Positions 20,060 to 31,049 of a DNA stretch of 64,000 nucleotides are shown one piece after another. The notes beneath the pieces were generated by a model that was not told where the DNA came from, did not search any database, and worked only from the letters and a program-made list of their open reading frames with translations. The DNA lies in contig OZ231126.1 in assembly GCA_965153355.1 (NCBI GenBank), positions 69,688,001 through 69,752,000 of the forward strand, read 5' to 3'. The position numbers and the translations under genes are program-made. The stretch's first letter is position 1. Each line of letters opens with the position of its first letter. Origin of the DNA: Flaccisagitta enflata (Eukaryota; Chaetognatha; Sagittoidea; Aphragmophora).

Positions 20060-20850
20060 ATAATGGGTTTATTTCTAGTCACAGATGATTGCATTTTGAA
20101 CGGATCACTCGGTCGCTCCGCTTATTCCGCAGCGTTCCGCTTTACCATGCTCGCTTTGCTTGCTCGCTCCATTCACGGGCACGCCACGGGGGAGGCTTTC
20201 ATAGGTCAAGAAAAATTCTCGGTCATAATGGAAAGTGGTTTTGGCCTTAGGAAGGTTTACTTTATCACTTCATACCAAAATGAAATTTTTTTTACTTTAA
20301 AAATTTTTTAAAATGCCGTAAAATGCCGTAAAAAGCCGTAAAATTGGCATTTATGACAGTTTTTTGGGTCAAAAACCGCCACTATGGTCAAAAAATGGGC
20401 AAACAATGATTATCTGGCACTAAAACATATTCATGCATAAATACATGCCAACTTGTCATCAAAAAATGCCATTTTTACGGCATTTTACGGCACAAAATGA
20501 TACTAAATGATGACGGTTGGCCTGTATTTATGCATGAATGTGTCTTTGTGCCAGATAATCATAGTTTGCCTATTTTTTTACCTTAGTGGCGGTTTCAGGC
20601 CAAAAAAACTGTCAAAAATGCCAAATTTACGGCTTTTTACGGCATTTTACAGCAATTTAGAAAAATTTTGAAGTAAAAAAATATTTGTTTTGGTATAGAG
20701 TGATAAAGTAAACCTTCCTGAGGCCCAAACCACTCTCCATTATGACCGAGAATTTTTCTTGACCTATGAAAGCCTCCCCTGTGGCGTGGCGGGTTTGATC
20801 ACTCACTTCGCTCACTCCCTCGTAGGACAATTGATTTTTAGGAATATGTG
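20060..20850 (+). repeat. Family D repeat split by a foldback insertion
   Basis: TTTCTAGTCACAGATGATTG, GATCACTCGGTCGCTC and CTTGCTCGCTCCATTCACGG form the left part. CACTCACTTCGCTCACTCCC and TTTAGGAATATGTGTTCATG form the right part. The intact order is seen at 48640-48830 and, reversed, at 46268-46430 and 58250-58510. The interruption is the element at 20181-20790. Confidence 0.75.
20181..20790. mobile_element. Nested foldback element, about 610 bp
   Basis: The left arm starts CACGCCACGGGGGAGGCTTT and the right arm ends AAAGCCTCCCCTGTGGCGTG. Pairing continues through CTTGACCTATGAAAGCC, CATAATGGAAAGTGGTTT and TTTACTTTATCACT. Centre: repeated TGCCGTAAAA. A GGG occurs at both outer edges and may be a 3-bp target duplication. 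Inserted into a family D copy. Confidence 0.75.
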
Positions 20851-20984
20851 TTCATGCTGTAATTGCGTTTAATGGAAACAACAGCGTTTTATGTTGTCAC
20901 TAGAAACATGCCAAATAAGAAAGTAGCAGAACAGGCGAACCAAAAAAAAAAAAAAAGACGAGCAAGCAAACAAACAAAAAAAAA

Positions 20985-21970
20985 AAAGGGAAAAAAACGA
21001 AAAAACAAGCCAAAGTGGGCAACAATGCGTTCGGACTGTGTCTACGCGTGTTTTGAAATAGGCGCAATACATGTTACAGCGGAGTTATACTAGAGCGCAC
21101 CCGCTATCGGGGCACGTCTGCTTATAACGCATAAAACTCAAAGTCCCTCAAGAGATTTTAAAGTTATTGGTATACCGTGGGAACCCGATTTAACAACCCC
21201 GAAGGGACATGGGATTTTTGGTCGTTAAATCTGAATGTTGTTAAATCAAATTTCTACTTTTCTCTAATTACCTGATATAGGTAGCATTACATTACAAGAA
21301 GGCATCACAGGCTAGTAAACATAGTTACAGATAGAAAGACAGACTGACAGACAGAGCTACAAACAACCAGATAGAAAAATAGAGACTGACAGAAAGACAG
21401 ATCAATATAGCCATTTATAGTCTCCCAATGACATGTAAATAATATGTGTAATTTGCGTGATATGATATATCTAAAAAAAAAGTTGATGTTGCTTAGAATA
21501 TTTTCAATAAAAGCTTCTTTATCTATAGTATTTTTTTGTTTTTAGATTTTTTTGAATCTTAAGTTATCTTATTCACTTTTGTTAAACGATGTTTAAGAGG
21601 CTTTGTCCGTCCGTCCGTCCGTCCGTCCGTCCGTCCGTTCGTTTGTCCGTCCGTGGTGATCGAGTAGAAAAGTGGAAAAACGAGTGTTACAGATACTTTT
21701 TATTCATGTTGGTGTGTGAGGTGGGGATTGGGGTGTGGATGGGGGTTGGACACCCCTGCCCACATGTCCGCAACGATATTGTGACCCCGCGTCACTTGTT
21801 ATCAGTCTCTTGGCGTGCGGTCTAGTGAAGCTCAACTGTATTTAGAGAGACAGATGGACGAACAGACAGACGAAATAAAAGAGTAGCAATGGAGGCTTTC
21901 AAAACACGTTTGTCGATCACAGCCAAAAAACGCGGTTTTTGCACCGGCATAATGGACAGACAGGATGCCC
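20985..21970 (+). repeat. Family F repeat pieces with nearly featureless middle
   Basis: GGGCAACAATGCGTTCGGAC with GACTGTGTCTACGCGTGTTT (20985-21095), and AGGCTTTCAAAACACGTTTG with AACGCGGTTTTTGCACCGGC (21885-21970), both recur in order at 47575-47880. From 21096 to 21587 I see only short CAGA-type tracts and no gene. Confidence 0.55.
21588..21805 (+). repeat. Family B element, ATATTGTGACC subtype
   Basis: GATGTTTAAGAGGCTTTGTCC leads into (GTCC)n, then GCCCACATGTCCGCAACGAT and ATTGTGACCCCGCGTCACTT. The last part holds a GTGAC..GTCAC hairpin in place of the GGCC hairpin. The same 3' end is present, reversed, at 35140-35432. Confidence 0.75.
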
Positions 21971-22120
21971 CAATCAAGCCTGGTTTGAAAGTTTTGCCGT
22001 TGGCGTCTTTTCTGAATATGTGTTCACGCTTTTATCGTATTAACGTAAATGAGCGCGATCGCGTGGGTGGAAACACGCCCTAGGTTCCTCTAAGACAAAC
22101 TAGACAGGGACAAATGTTGC

Positions 22121-22124
22121 CGCA

Positions 22125-22211
<87 letters not shown>
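22121..22211 (+). repeat. (CA)n microsatellite
   Basis: About 45 CA units with one interruption (CAAACA). From 22212 to 22470 a GATGCGAACGC-like motif is repeated a few times (22236, 22287, 22325) without any gene. Confidence 0.97.
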
Positions 22212-22213
<2 letters not shown>

Positions 22214-22474
22214 AGCACCAGGGGTAAGGATGGGATCCGGGATGCGAATGCGGACGCACAGGATGCGCGAGATTTCGTTAAACTCGGATAAAGATGCGAA
22301 CGCATTTGATGAAATATGGGAGTGGATGCGAACACGCATCTTCAACAAAGCGTTCGCATCCTTGTTCTTTTGCCTTGGCCCTGTCCTAGACCTTTAAATT
22401 CAAAACATGCAGACATGTTTTATTCTTCTTTCAATCTCTAGTCCATCCATCCCTTTGTTCGTTGGTTTTATTAG

Positions 22475-22611
<137 letters not shown>

Positions 22612-22781
22612 GAATTTCTTTGTGGTTGTTTTTCACCTTTGTCTTTTCGTCTTGCGTTCTTTTATTGTGATGAGTCAATTATCCACAAAAATTCTTTTAT
22701 CCGTCAGTTGGTATGACATTACGTTACGTCTCGAAAATCGCACGGATGAGGCATCGTGTTACAGTATTTCCAAGCAAACCA

Positions 22782-23287
22782 CTAAAACTGGAGGATTAAT
22801 TTTTCACCCAAAACCCAATTTATTTTTATAATTTAATTAAAAGATATTTATTTCTGAACATATTTGGCTGTCAAAAAAACAATTCGTGAAATCAAAGTGC
22901 ATGAAGACATCAATATAGACCAATCCTACTATGATAGATGACAGAATAATAGTAATGACACAGTTCAGGTTTACAGCTATTTTAAGTTTTTGACAATTGT
23001 CTCAAAATAATTTAGGACGATTGTCCTTAAAAACTTTAAATGGCCATAAAACCTGAAATAATTGTCTGATTGAGCTGTTCTTGTAGTCTAGGATAGGTAA
23101 AACTTTCTGCTGAATCAAATGGTCTGGATTAGAACACTCCATATTGATGTCTTCATGGACTTTGATTTCACGAGTTATTTTTTTTGACAGCCAAATATGT
23201 TCAAGAAATCTTTTAATCAAGTTAAATACAAAGAATTAGGTTTGAAAAATGAAATTATACTAACAAATATTAATCCTCCAGTTTTAG
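22782..23287. mobile_element. Foldback element, about 506 bp
   Basis: The left end CTAAAACTGGAGGATTAAT pairs with the right end ATTAATCCTCCAGTTTTAG. Inner arms also match: AACATATTTGGCTGTC with GACAGCCAAATATGTT, and CACGAG/TTCGTG with the GACATCAATAT blocks. No ORF that looks real. Superfamily undetermined. Confidence 0.75.
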
Positions 23288-23337
23288 CCGAGTTTGCTCG
23301 GAAGGTACTGTACCTGATTGGAACTGTTTGTCTCGTC

Positions 23338-23480
23338 TTTTTAGACGCGGATTCTACTTTGCTGTGTCGGTCCGTCGGTAGATCAGTCTGTCTTAATCCT
23401 GAACTGCGAGCGTTTTTTGACTTGCTGCTGCTGCCCAACCGTCCATGACTATCTTGCCGTGTATCCGGCCTTGTTTTCTT
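23338..23480 (+). repeat. Family B element
   Basis: It starts TTTTTAGACGCGGATTCTAC and ends AACCGTCCATGACTATCTTG and GCCGTGTATCCGGCCTTGTT. It is followed at once by pyrimidine-rich DNA and a CTTT array. Confidence 0.75.
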
Positions 23481-23624
23481 TCTTCCTTCCTTTCTCTCTT
23501 TCTCTTTTTCTCGCTGTTTTTTGTTTTTCGTTTTTTTCTGTCAGTCAGTAAGTAAATCAATTGGTTTGTCGGCCCGTTTCGTTTATTCAAAAATCACGCG
23601 GGTGACAGATCAAGTTGCGCAATC

Positions 23625-23670
23625 TTTCTTTCTTTCTCTCTTCTTTCTTTTTTCCTTTCTTCCTTTCTTC

Positions 23671-23732
<62 letters not shown>

Positions 23733-23758
23733 CTCTTTCTTTCTTTCTCTCGTTCCTT
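23625..23758 (+). repeat. (CTTT)n microsatellite
   Basis: CTTT units with CCTT variants. The short bridge to 23818 is T-rich and leads into the next family B copy. Confidence 0.95.
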
Positions 23759-23818
23759 TTTTCTTGTTTTTTTCATTCGTTCTTTTTTTGGAAGGCGATT
23801 TTTTTTTGCTTCCTTTTT

Positions 23819-23932
23819 AGGTGCGACAAAGCACCTCTATAATTGGCTGTGTCCGTTGGTTGGTCGGGTAACGCATTCGTTCGACGATCCACACGTCGCA
23901 CCTGATTGGCCTACTTGGCCTTGTTTTGTGCA
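23819..23932 (+). repeat. Family B element with GGTGCGAC stem, compact
   Basis: The first arm AGGTGCGAC (23819-23827), loop AAA, near partner GCACCT (23831-23836), body CTATAATTGGCTGTGTCCG, distal partner GTCGCACCT (23895-23903), an exact complement of the first arm. Then GGCCTACTTGGCC and TTGTTTT. Only about 114 bp, and its near twin is at 53204-53325, so this may be the minimal unit. Confidence 0.85.
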
Positions 23933-23941
23933 GTGTATGCT

Positions 23942-24140
23942 TTTTAATTGCGGACATGCAACTCTAAATATTAGAGGTCTGATAGAGCTCGGAATAGGTC
24001 TGATAAAGCTAGGGATAGGCCTGATAGAGCTTGGGATAGGTCTGGTAGAGCTCCGGATAGGTTTGATAGAGCTAGGGATAGGTCTAAGAATTAATAACGC
24101 CCGGTGCACCGTCTTGGTCCGTGTATCCGGCCTTGTTTCT
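23942..24140 (+). repeat. Family B element carrying a 20-bp minisatellite
   Basis: ATTGCGGACATGCAACTCTA is a B start about 10 bp after the end of the previous B copy. The interior is six or so units like ATAGGTCTGATAGAGCTAGG instead of GTCC repeats. It ends CCGTGTATCCGGCCTTGTTT. Confidence 0.65.
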
Positions 24141-24627
24141 TATGGGTGAACTTTTTGGAATCCTAAAACTTAGTTTGACGTAAATCGTTTTTCGTAACAA
24201 TGAATGGATGGATGAATGAACAAACAAACAAACCAATAATCAAGCAAATAAACAAACGAATAGACGAACGAACCAAAAAAAAAACCCCAAATAATCAAAC
24301 AAATAAACAAACAAAAAAAACCAAAAAAAAACAAAAAACAAAGAAACAAACAGACGACAAAAGTATAGAGGTACTCAAGTGCAAGGTTGCTCATAAAAAG
24401 ACGCGTGAAAGCATCTTGCGCCTTGCAACTGTCACCGCAATCCGGGATTTGCAATCGCATTTCCCCAATTGCATTTTCATTCTCTACTCTCTCATGTGGC
24501 TTAGCCTTAGTTCATTCTTCATGAGCATTCTCTATGTAGCATTCTCTATGTAGCTTAACTCTGTATAGTTAAGCTAATCCTTTGCATTACATGACTTATT
24601 ATCCACGAGTTTTCGTGAAAGTTTTTA
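24141..24627. other. No gene; A-rich low-complexity stretch
   Basis: ACAAACAAAC-like low-complexity sequence at 24220-24350. Duplicated TAGCATTCTCTATGTAGC near 24530. Nothing coding. Confidence 0.5.
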
Positions 24628-24686
24628 TGCCTCGCTGTCAATGCAATGTTTATCTGCAGAACATGTTTTCCTGGTGCCCTGGGCAG
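24628..24686 (+). repeat. 59-bp direct duplication, copy 1 (copy 2 at 25798-25856)
   Basis: The block starting TGCCTCGCTGTCAATG and ending TGCCCTGGGCAG is identical at 25798-25856. The 1.1-kb segment between the copies holds a CTTT array and a partial family A copy. Confidence 0.9.
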
Positions 24687-24811
24687 CCCTCTTTTTCCCT
24701 TTCTCTCATTCCTTTCTTAATTCCTTTCTTTTCTTTTTTTCCTTTTAGGTTCTTTCTTTACATCTTTTTGTTTGTTTTTTTTTTTCGTGCCTCCTTTCTT
24801 TCTTTCTTCCT

Positions 24812-25020
24812 TTCTGTCTGTCTGTCTGTCTGTCTGTCTGTAGGTCGGTCGGTCGGTCGGTCGGTTGGTCAGTCGGTCAGTCAGTCGGTCGATCAATCCC
24901 AGTCGGTCAGTCGGTCGGCGTCAGTCAGTCAGTCGGTCCAGTCGATCAGTCGATCGTAAGTCAGTCGTCGGTCAGTCAGTCAGTCGCTTTCAGTCCCGAT
25001 ATAGTCAGTCGGTCGGAGTC
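24812..25020 (+). repeat. (CTGT)n and GGTC/AGTC tract
   Basis: About six CTGT units pass into GGTCGGTCGGTCAGTCAGTC-like degenerate tetranucleotides. These resemble the inner tract of family B elements. Confidence 0.85.
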
Positions 25021-25620
<600 letters not shown>

Positions 25621-25631
25621 CACACATCTTT

Positions 25632-25797
25632 CCTGCTTTTTGGGCAGCAGCCCTGAAGGGGACAAAGTCCTGTAGAACACCGGGGCTTTCATTTGTCCAT
25701 CCATCCGTCTGTCTGTCCGTCCATCCGTTCGTTAGTCCCCCAGACCCTCTCAGGCCTGAAATCTGCCCTCTCAGGCCTGAAATCTGCCCTCTCAGAT
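25632..25797 (-). repeat. Family A element, truncated
   Basis: TTTTTGGGCAGCAGCCCTGAAG and GGGGACAAAGTCCTGTAGAA are a diverged A terminus. CCATCCGTCTGTCTGTCCGT and three GGCCTGAAATCTGCCCTCTC units follow. The array stops abruptly at the 59-bp duplication. Confidence 0.75.
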
Positions 25798-25856
25798 TGC
25801 CTCGCTGTCAATGCAATGTTTATCTGCAGAACATGTTTTCCTGGTGCCCTGGGCAG

Positions 25857-26469
25857 TGGGCAATGATCTCAGGAAATGGTTTTAGATTGGAGCTATAACA
25901 AATTTAATGTGACGGATGCATGGTCATTTTGGACATCATATGTCCTTTTTTTTTCTATCTTTTTTTCATTATCATCACAAATCTTAATGAGATACTTAAA
26001 TGATAGAACGCTGATGAAATGATATCCGGCATAACGACAGTCTCTGAACGTTCGGGTCGCAATAAATTTCCTTCGCGACTGACATCAGCTGATACGCAGG
26101 ATCAAGACTCTCTGACCAATCTCGTGCCACGCCATGTGTGACCATTTCCAGCATCTTCCCTTCTCCCAAAGATAACATCTATTCTCTCTTTTAACCTTTC
26201 ATCGATTGTCCAGCTGAGATTGCTTGACTGATGAACAAGGGTTAAGGAATTCCACTGGGAAAAAAATCAAGAGCGGCAGATGGTCCCTAGACGCCTCTCA
26301 GTCCCATTTTATTCCCATTTCTGAGAATTTTTCCCCTCCTATTTTTCTCAATTTACTGACTTCTGTGTCACAGCCCTTTTTCCCCCTTTCTCTCATTCCT
26401 TTCTTTATTCATTTCTTTTTTTTTCCTCTTTGGTTCTTTCTTTACATCTTTTTGTTGTTTTTCTCTTCC
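25857..26469. other. No gene recognised
   Basis: The minus-strand frame at 25996-26178 reads like protein in composition but has no motif or convincing splice sites. TTTCTCTCATTCCTTTCTT and GGTTCTTTCTTTACATCTTT near 26390-26450 repeat the sequence at 24705-24765, just before the CTTT arrays. Confidence 0.45.
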
Positions 26470-26475
26470 TTATTT

Positions 26476-26535
<60 letters not shown>

Positions 26536-26700
26536 TCGTTTTGTTCTTTCTTTCTTTCTTACTTTCCTTCTTTCCTTCTTTCTTTCTTTCTTCCTTTCTT
26601 TCTTTCTCTCCTTCCTTTTTTTCCTTCCTTCATTCTTTTTTTTTTCCTTTCTTTTCTTTCTTTCTCTCTCTCATCTTTCTTTCTTTCTTTTTCTTTCTTT

Positions 26701-26732
<32 letters not shown>

Positions 26733-26736
26733 TTTT

Positions 26737-26780
<44 letters not shown>

Positions 26781-26830
26781 TCATTCTTTCGTTCTTTCGT
26801 TTTTTTCTTTATTTCTTTTTTTCTTTTTTA
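26470..26830 (+). repeat. (CTTT)n array, irregular
   Basis: Imperfect CTTT with CCTT, GTTCT and T-run interruptions. It is preceded by TTTACATCTTTTTGTTG and followed by TACATCTTTCCTGCAG plus a family A copy, like the array at 25021-25620. Confidence 0.95.
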
Positions 26831-26842
26831 ATCCGTACATCT

Positions 26843-27310
26843 TTCCTGCAGTGACCCCAAAGGGGACAAAGTCCTGTAGAACACAGGGGGACTTTCGTTC
26901 GTCCGTTCATCCATCCATCCATCCGTCCGTCTGTTCGTTAGTCCCCCAGACCTTCTCTGGCCTTAAATCTGCCGTTTCAAGCCTGAAATCTGCCCTCTCA
27001 GGCCTTGAATCTGCCCTATCAGGCCTGAAACTTGTCCTCTCAGGGCTTAAATCTGCCCTCTCAGTTTGAAGGCCCAAGAGGACAGATTTCAGGCCTGAGA
27101 AGGTAGATTTCAGGCCTGTGAGGTCAGATTTCAGGCCTGACAGGGCCCAAGGGACTGACAGACAGACAGACGTACAGACGGACAAACGAATTTCCCCCTT
27201 TGTTTTACAGGACTTCGTCCCTCTTCGGGACCGTTGCCCTGCTTCCTCTCGTTCCGATTCAAAACCATGCAAAGCAGGGCAACAGGTATCGCTGACGACA
27301 TATTGCCCTG
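26843..27310 (-). repeat. Family A element with inverted minisatellite halves
   Basis: ACCCCAAAGGGGACAAAGTCC starts it. Units of GGCCTGAAATCTGCCCTCTC run to about 27060 and then flip to their complement (GAGGACAGATTTCAGGCCTG). ACAGGACTTCGTCCCTC and GGACCGTTGCCCTGC close it, followed by the one-sided tail ACAGGTATCGCTGACGAC. The array is a long potential cruciform. Confidence 0.8.
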
Positions 27311-27548
27311 TTTTGCCCCTTTTGCGCCCCTTTGAACATCAGCACATCAATTACGAGGTACATGTATTTTTCTTTTTTTTTGTTAGCGATTCCATATTAG
27401 GCATATCAAACCAGCCATGGAAATATTCAGCGGCGACTTAAAGTCGTTGACCATGTTTGTTTGTCGGTCCATTGCCCATATTGGTCTCTTTGTTGGACCA
27501 TGTGTTGGCCACGCTCAAGCTGAAAAGTGATCCATTACCATGCAGCTG

Positions 27549-27659
<111 letters not shown>

Positions 27660-28157
27660 CCAGTGGCCTTTGTTTGTGTAGTTGGGGTAGGGTCGGGGTG
27701 GGAATAGGAGTTGTGCACCACAGCCCTTCCATTCGCAAAGATTTTGTAAGCGTGAGTGAATTAATAAGAATTTCACTGAGGGGCTACTGGAACGTTGCCC
27801 GGAAATCCTTTTAAAGGTTACAAAGGGTTGTACTCCATAAAGAATTCTCCTCCACATCTATATTAATGGTGCACCTAAGTTTTCCGGCTTTGATAAATGA
27901 ATACATCTCCAATGAAGCGCTAACGATTATTATTTACAACTTTTGATTTTAGTCAATCCCGTAAAGTTTGTTATGTACATGAGATGTCAACCACATCTAT
28001 CTACACTTTATACTTCAGCCCCACAGCTGAATAGTTTCATGCATAAAACTGAACAAAATATGTTTGTTCATAAAACAACGCAATATGCAAATGGTTTCTT
28101 TCTTTATAGAACAATTGTTTTGAAACAGAAATAGTTCGAAAGGTCGCCTTTCGAAAA

Positions 28158-28276
<119 letters not shown>

Positions 28277-28388
28277 CAGATTTAGATATGCATTGCCAAA
28301 GGAAAACATAAAAAAGACCGTCTTAGTCTTTAAGGAAAAAATACAGAAAATCCATAGCAAGCTTATTCTTCAACTCCTCAGCTGAATA

Positions 28389-28391
28389 GTT

Positions 28392-28448
<57 letters not shown>

Positions 28449-28470
28449 TTTCTTTCTTTCTTTTTCTTTT
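28389..28470 (+). repeat. (CTTT)n microsatellite
   Basis: About 18 CTTT units. From 28471 to 28888 the sequence is non-repetitive; I searched it by eye for the next ARNT exon (encoding the start of PAS-A) and did not find it. Confidence 0.95.
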
Positions 28471-28888
28471 CTTTTCCTATTCTTATTTTTCAGTTCATGT
28501 TTCCTTCCTTTTAGCTTATAGAACATGTACTCTCTTTTCTCTCTTTTTACTGTATTTCCTTCTCTTTTCACCCCTTACAGAACATCAGCACGTCAGTACA
28601 AGGTATCATGTTTTCCATTTTCCCCTAGCAAAGCAGGTCCTGCAGTCGGCCTTTGTTCAGCCTCAATGCGCTCATCTCCGCCCTCAACTCCGATATGACA
28701 GTTAAGCCTATGGAGGTATTTTCTGATTGGTTGCCCATTTGCGCTTTGTTAAGAGTCATGCTGAAAACAGCGCCAATTAATCGACTCGCATTTCACTCGC
28801 GGAAGAAAAGAAAAGGAAAAATATGCGCAGAGACCGATTGTCAGGGCAGGAAACTAATCGTATTTATTATTGGCTATGAGGATTTAAG

Positions 28889-28889
28889 C

Positions 28890-28923
<34 letters not shown>

Positions 28924-29115
28924 ACAGCAACAGCCAACAACAAGCAACAACAACAGCAACTAACAACCAACCAACAACAGCAACAACAACAACAATAACA
29001 ACAGCAGCCGCAACAACAGCAGCAACAGCAGCAACAAATGCAATACGGCTGCAGCCTTACAGCGTATATAATGTAAACAACAACAACAACAACAACAACA
29101 GCAGCAGCAACGCGA

Positions 29116-29146
<31 letters not shown>

Positions 29147-29275
29147 GACCTGGCCCACAACCGCAACCACAGCGCAGCCGCAACCGCGGCAACCAATAAA
29201 CAACAACAACAACAACAGCAACAACAGCAACAACAACAACAGCATGCAACACACAACAACAACAACAACAACAAC
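28889..29275 (-). repeat. Imperfect CAA/CAG array in ARNT intron 2
   Basis: CAACAACAG-type trinucleotides cover the first 390 bp of the intron after ARNT exon 2. On the coding strand the array is GTT/TTG/CTG and begins at the splice donor itself. Plus-strand frames (Asn/Thr/Gln runs) and minus-strand frames (Leu/Val/Cys runs) are artefacts. Confidence 0.9.
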
Positions 29276-29436
29276 CTGTTAGGAAAGAGGGTTTGTAAGA
29301 GCCATCATTCGGTGCATTTCCGGTGCCCCGGAGGCTTTTCATGTGGTCGACAGCCATCCTCAGCATCGTCAGTTTGTCCGGCTTCCGCGCCAAAGTGCTA
29401 CAAGTCGGAAGCATGTCGCACAACTCGTTGAAGTAT
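29276..29436 (-). CDS. ARNT: ARNT (tango) bHLH-PAS factor, exon 2
   Basis: This 161-nt exon encodes the end of helix 1, the loop and helix 2. It reads [20 protein letters not shown], then [20 protein letters not shown] and [13 protein letters not shown]. This is the ARNT signature ([27 protein letters not shown]) and differs from BMAL/cycle, which has MARKLDKL. ARNT proteins are nuclear class II bHLH-PAS partners of AhR, SIM and HIF-type factors. The acceptor is CTCTATATAG before ATACTTC; the donor is ACAG before GTTGTTG. The exon starts in phase 2, completing GC-A (Ala), and ends in phase 1, as expected before a GAT codon of the following Asp-Gln-Glu-Leu. The PAS exons were not found in the window. 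Confidence 0.92.
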
Positions 29437-29869
29437 CTATATAGAGAAGGAATTTAAAACAAAATGAATGTTATTGGGATGAATTCTATCATACAAGCCT
29501 GGGGATGTAGACGAACAAAAAAGTTTTGAGAGAAAAGAAAAGGAAAAAAAGAAGAAAAAAACAACCATAATCTAATGAAACTCGAAAAAAAAAAACTCAT
29601 TTGAGTCATTTCACAAGCAGCTTTCAATTTCATGATTCTTTCCCAGTTCTGGGCTCTTCAAGCATTCACCCGCTCCTTAGTCAGTCCATGGGTAACATTT
29701 CAACCCGAAAATATGTTTTTGAAATCGGATGCCCACAAAATTTGCACTCGTAAAGGCTCTCATTCTTTATTAAAGTAGGGTTGAGTAGTAATGTTGTCCA
29801 ACTTTCATAGTATTCGCGGTCCGTGAGTCCGCGGGCCGGTTCATGCATCACCCTTCAACTGGAAATTTC
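29437..29869 (-). other. ARNT intron 1, 3' part
   Basis: Intron 1 runs from 31049 to 29437 (1,613 bp). This part is non-repetitive. The rest contains the repeats listed at 29870-30846. Confidence 0.8.
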
Positions 29870-30240
29870 TGCTGTCAGCCACGCAATTAGGCGGTTATAT
29901 TATGTTATATTATGTTATTATATGTTCTGTTCTGTTCTGTTCTGTTCTGTTCTGTTTTGTTCTGTTCTGTTCTGTTCTGTTCTGTCATGTTATTCTATGT
30001 TATGTTATGGTATGTTATGTTATGTTATGTTATGTTATGTTATCAGCTTCGAAACTAGATTATGTTATGTTCTTTTATGTTATGTTATGTTATGTTATGT
30101 TATGTTATGTTATGTTATGTTATGTTATGTTATGTTATGTTACGTTATGTTATCAGCCACGCAACTAGATTATGTTATGTTATGTTATGTTATGTTTGGT
30201 CAGGTTACGCTACGCCGTTCATCCGGCCTTGTTCATGTTC
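29870..30240 (+). repeat. (TATGT)n/(TCTGT)n compound array with family B end
   Basis: Pentanucleotide runs are interrupted by a spacer repeated with small changes: CAGCCACGCAATTAG near 29876, CAGCTTCGAAACTAGAT near 30044 and CAGCCACGCAACTAGAT near 30155. It ends CATCCGGCCTTGTTCATG, the usual end of family B. It appears to be a B element whose interior has become a pentanucleotide array. Confidence 0.75.
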
Positions 30241-30411
30241 GTTGCTATTTCTAGACGATAGAAAAGGCGTTATGGTGCAATTAATTTGTCCCGTCTAGCT
30301 CGATGATGATCTTAACGATGGGCATAAAGTATTTTACGACGCTGTTTTCTGGCTCCAAAAAACTCGCATAATTGACAAAAGATGATAAACATAAGAAAAA
30401 AACAAAGTAAA

Positions 30412-30632
30412 CCGGGGTTACAATATCGTTGTACGGGTAGGTGGAGAGGGGCGTAAAACTCCCCTCAACTCCTCCTTCTCAGACACACACTATCACATCT
30501 GCATCATCGCCAAGGCGCGTTTCCACACTTTTCAACTCAAAGGTGACGATCCAATGCACTGGGCCGACGGACGGACGGAAGAACACAGCCTCTTATAAAA
30601 TTGCGTGCCTGTAACTAAAAACACGAGGCTTA
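30412..30632 (-). repeat. Family B element, ATATTGTAACC subtype
   Basis: On the minus strand it starts TTTTTAGTTACAGGCACGCAA and TTTTATAAGAGGCTGTG. It ends GTACAACGATATTGTAACCC. Same subtype as 21588-21805 and 35140-35432. Lies in ARNT intron 1. Confidence 0.75.
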
Positions 30633-30787
30633 GGACAAGTCGATGTGTCTTCACATAAATGACTACAATTGATGGCCGAGAGACGGAAAGACATGACTAG
30701 TGGAGACTGGGAAGGGATAGTGGTAAAGGGAAAATGGTAATGCAATTGCAAGAGTTCTTACACTTTCACACAAACACACGCACAAAG

Positions 30788-30798
30788 ACACACACACA

Positions 30799-30846
<48 letters not shown>
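30788..30846 (+). repeat. (CA)n with (CGCA)n start
   Basis: Four CGCA units then about 16 CA units and an A run, within ARNT intron 1. Confidence 0.95.
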
Positions 30847-30850
<4 letters not shown>

Positions 30851-31049
30851 AAAAGAAAAGCTGGGAAATCAGCACACTGCGGTACACGACCAACCAAAAC
30901 AGCAAAGCCACGTATTAATCAAGAAGTGTCATGAGTCGTATGATTGAAAGTATCACTCGGATTGCTTGATTCTTCACGTTGGACAGATCTGTCAGCCATA
31001 TGTGGCATATGTGGCTTTATTGGGTTTTGTTATGATTCGCACGACTTAC

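Noticed and set aside
25996-26178. Minus-strand frame as an ARNT PAS exon
   Set aside because: Sequence does not match the expected PAS-A start, and the splice borders are absent.
28884-29275. Continuation of the ARNT frame into poly-Cys/Val/Leu
   Set aside because: It is intron read-through past a good donor in the phase expected for ARNT; known ARNT proteins continue into the PAS-A region instead.
28653-29282. Asn/Thr/Gln-rich plus-strand frame, possible polyQ protein
   Set aside because: It is the complement of the trinucleotide array in ARNT intron 2; its first part shows no domain.
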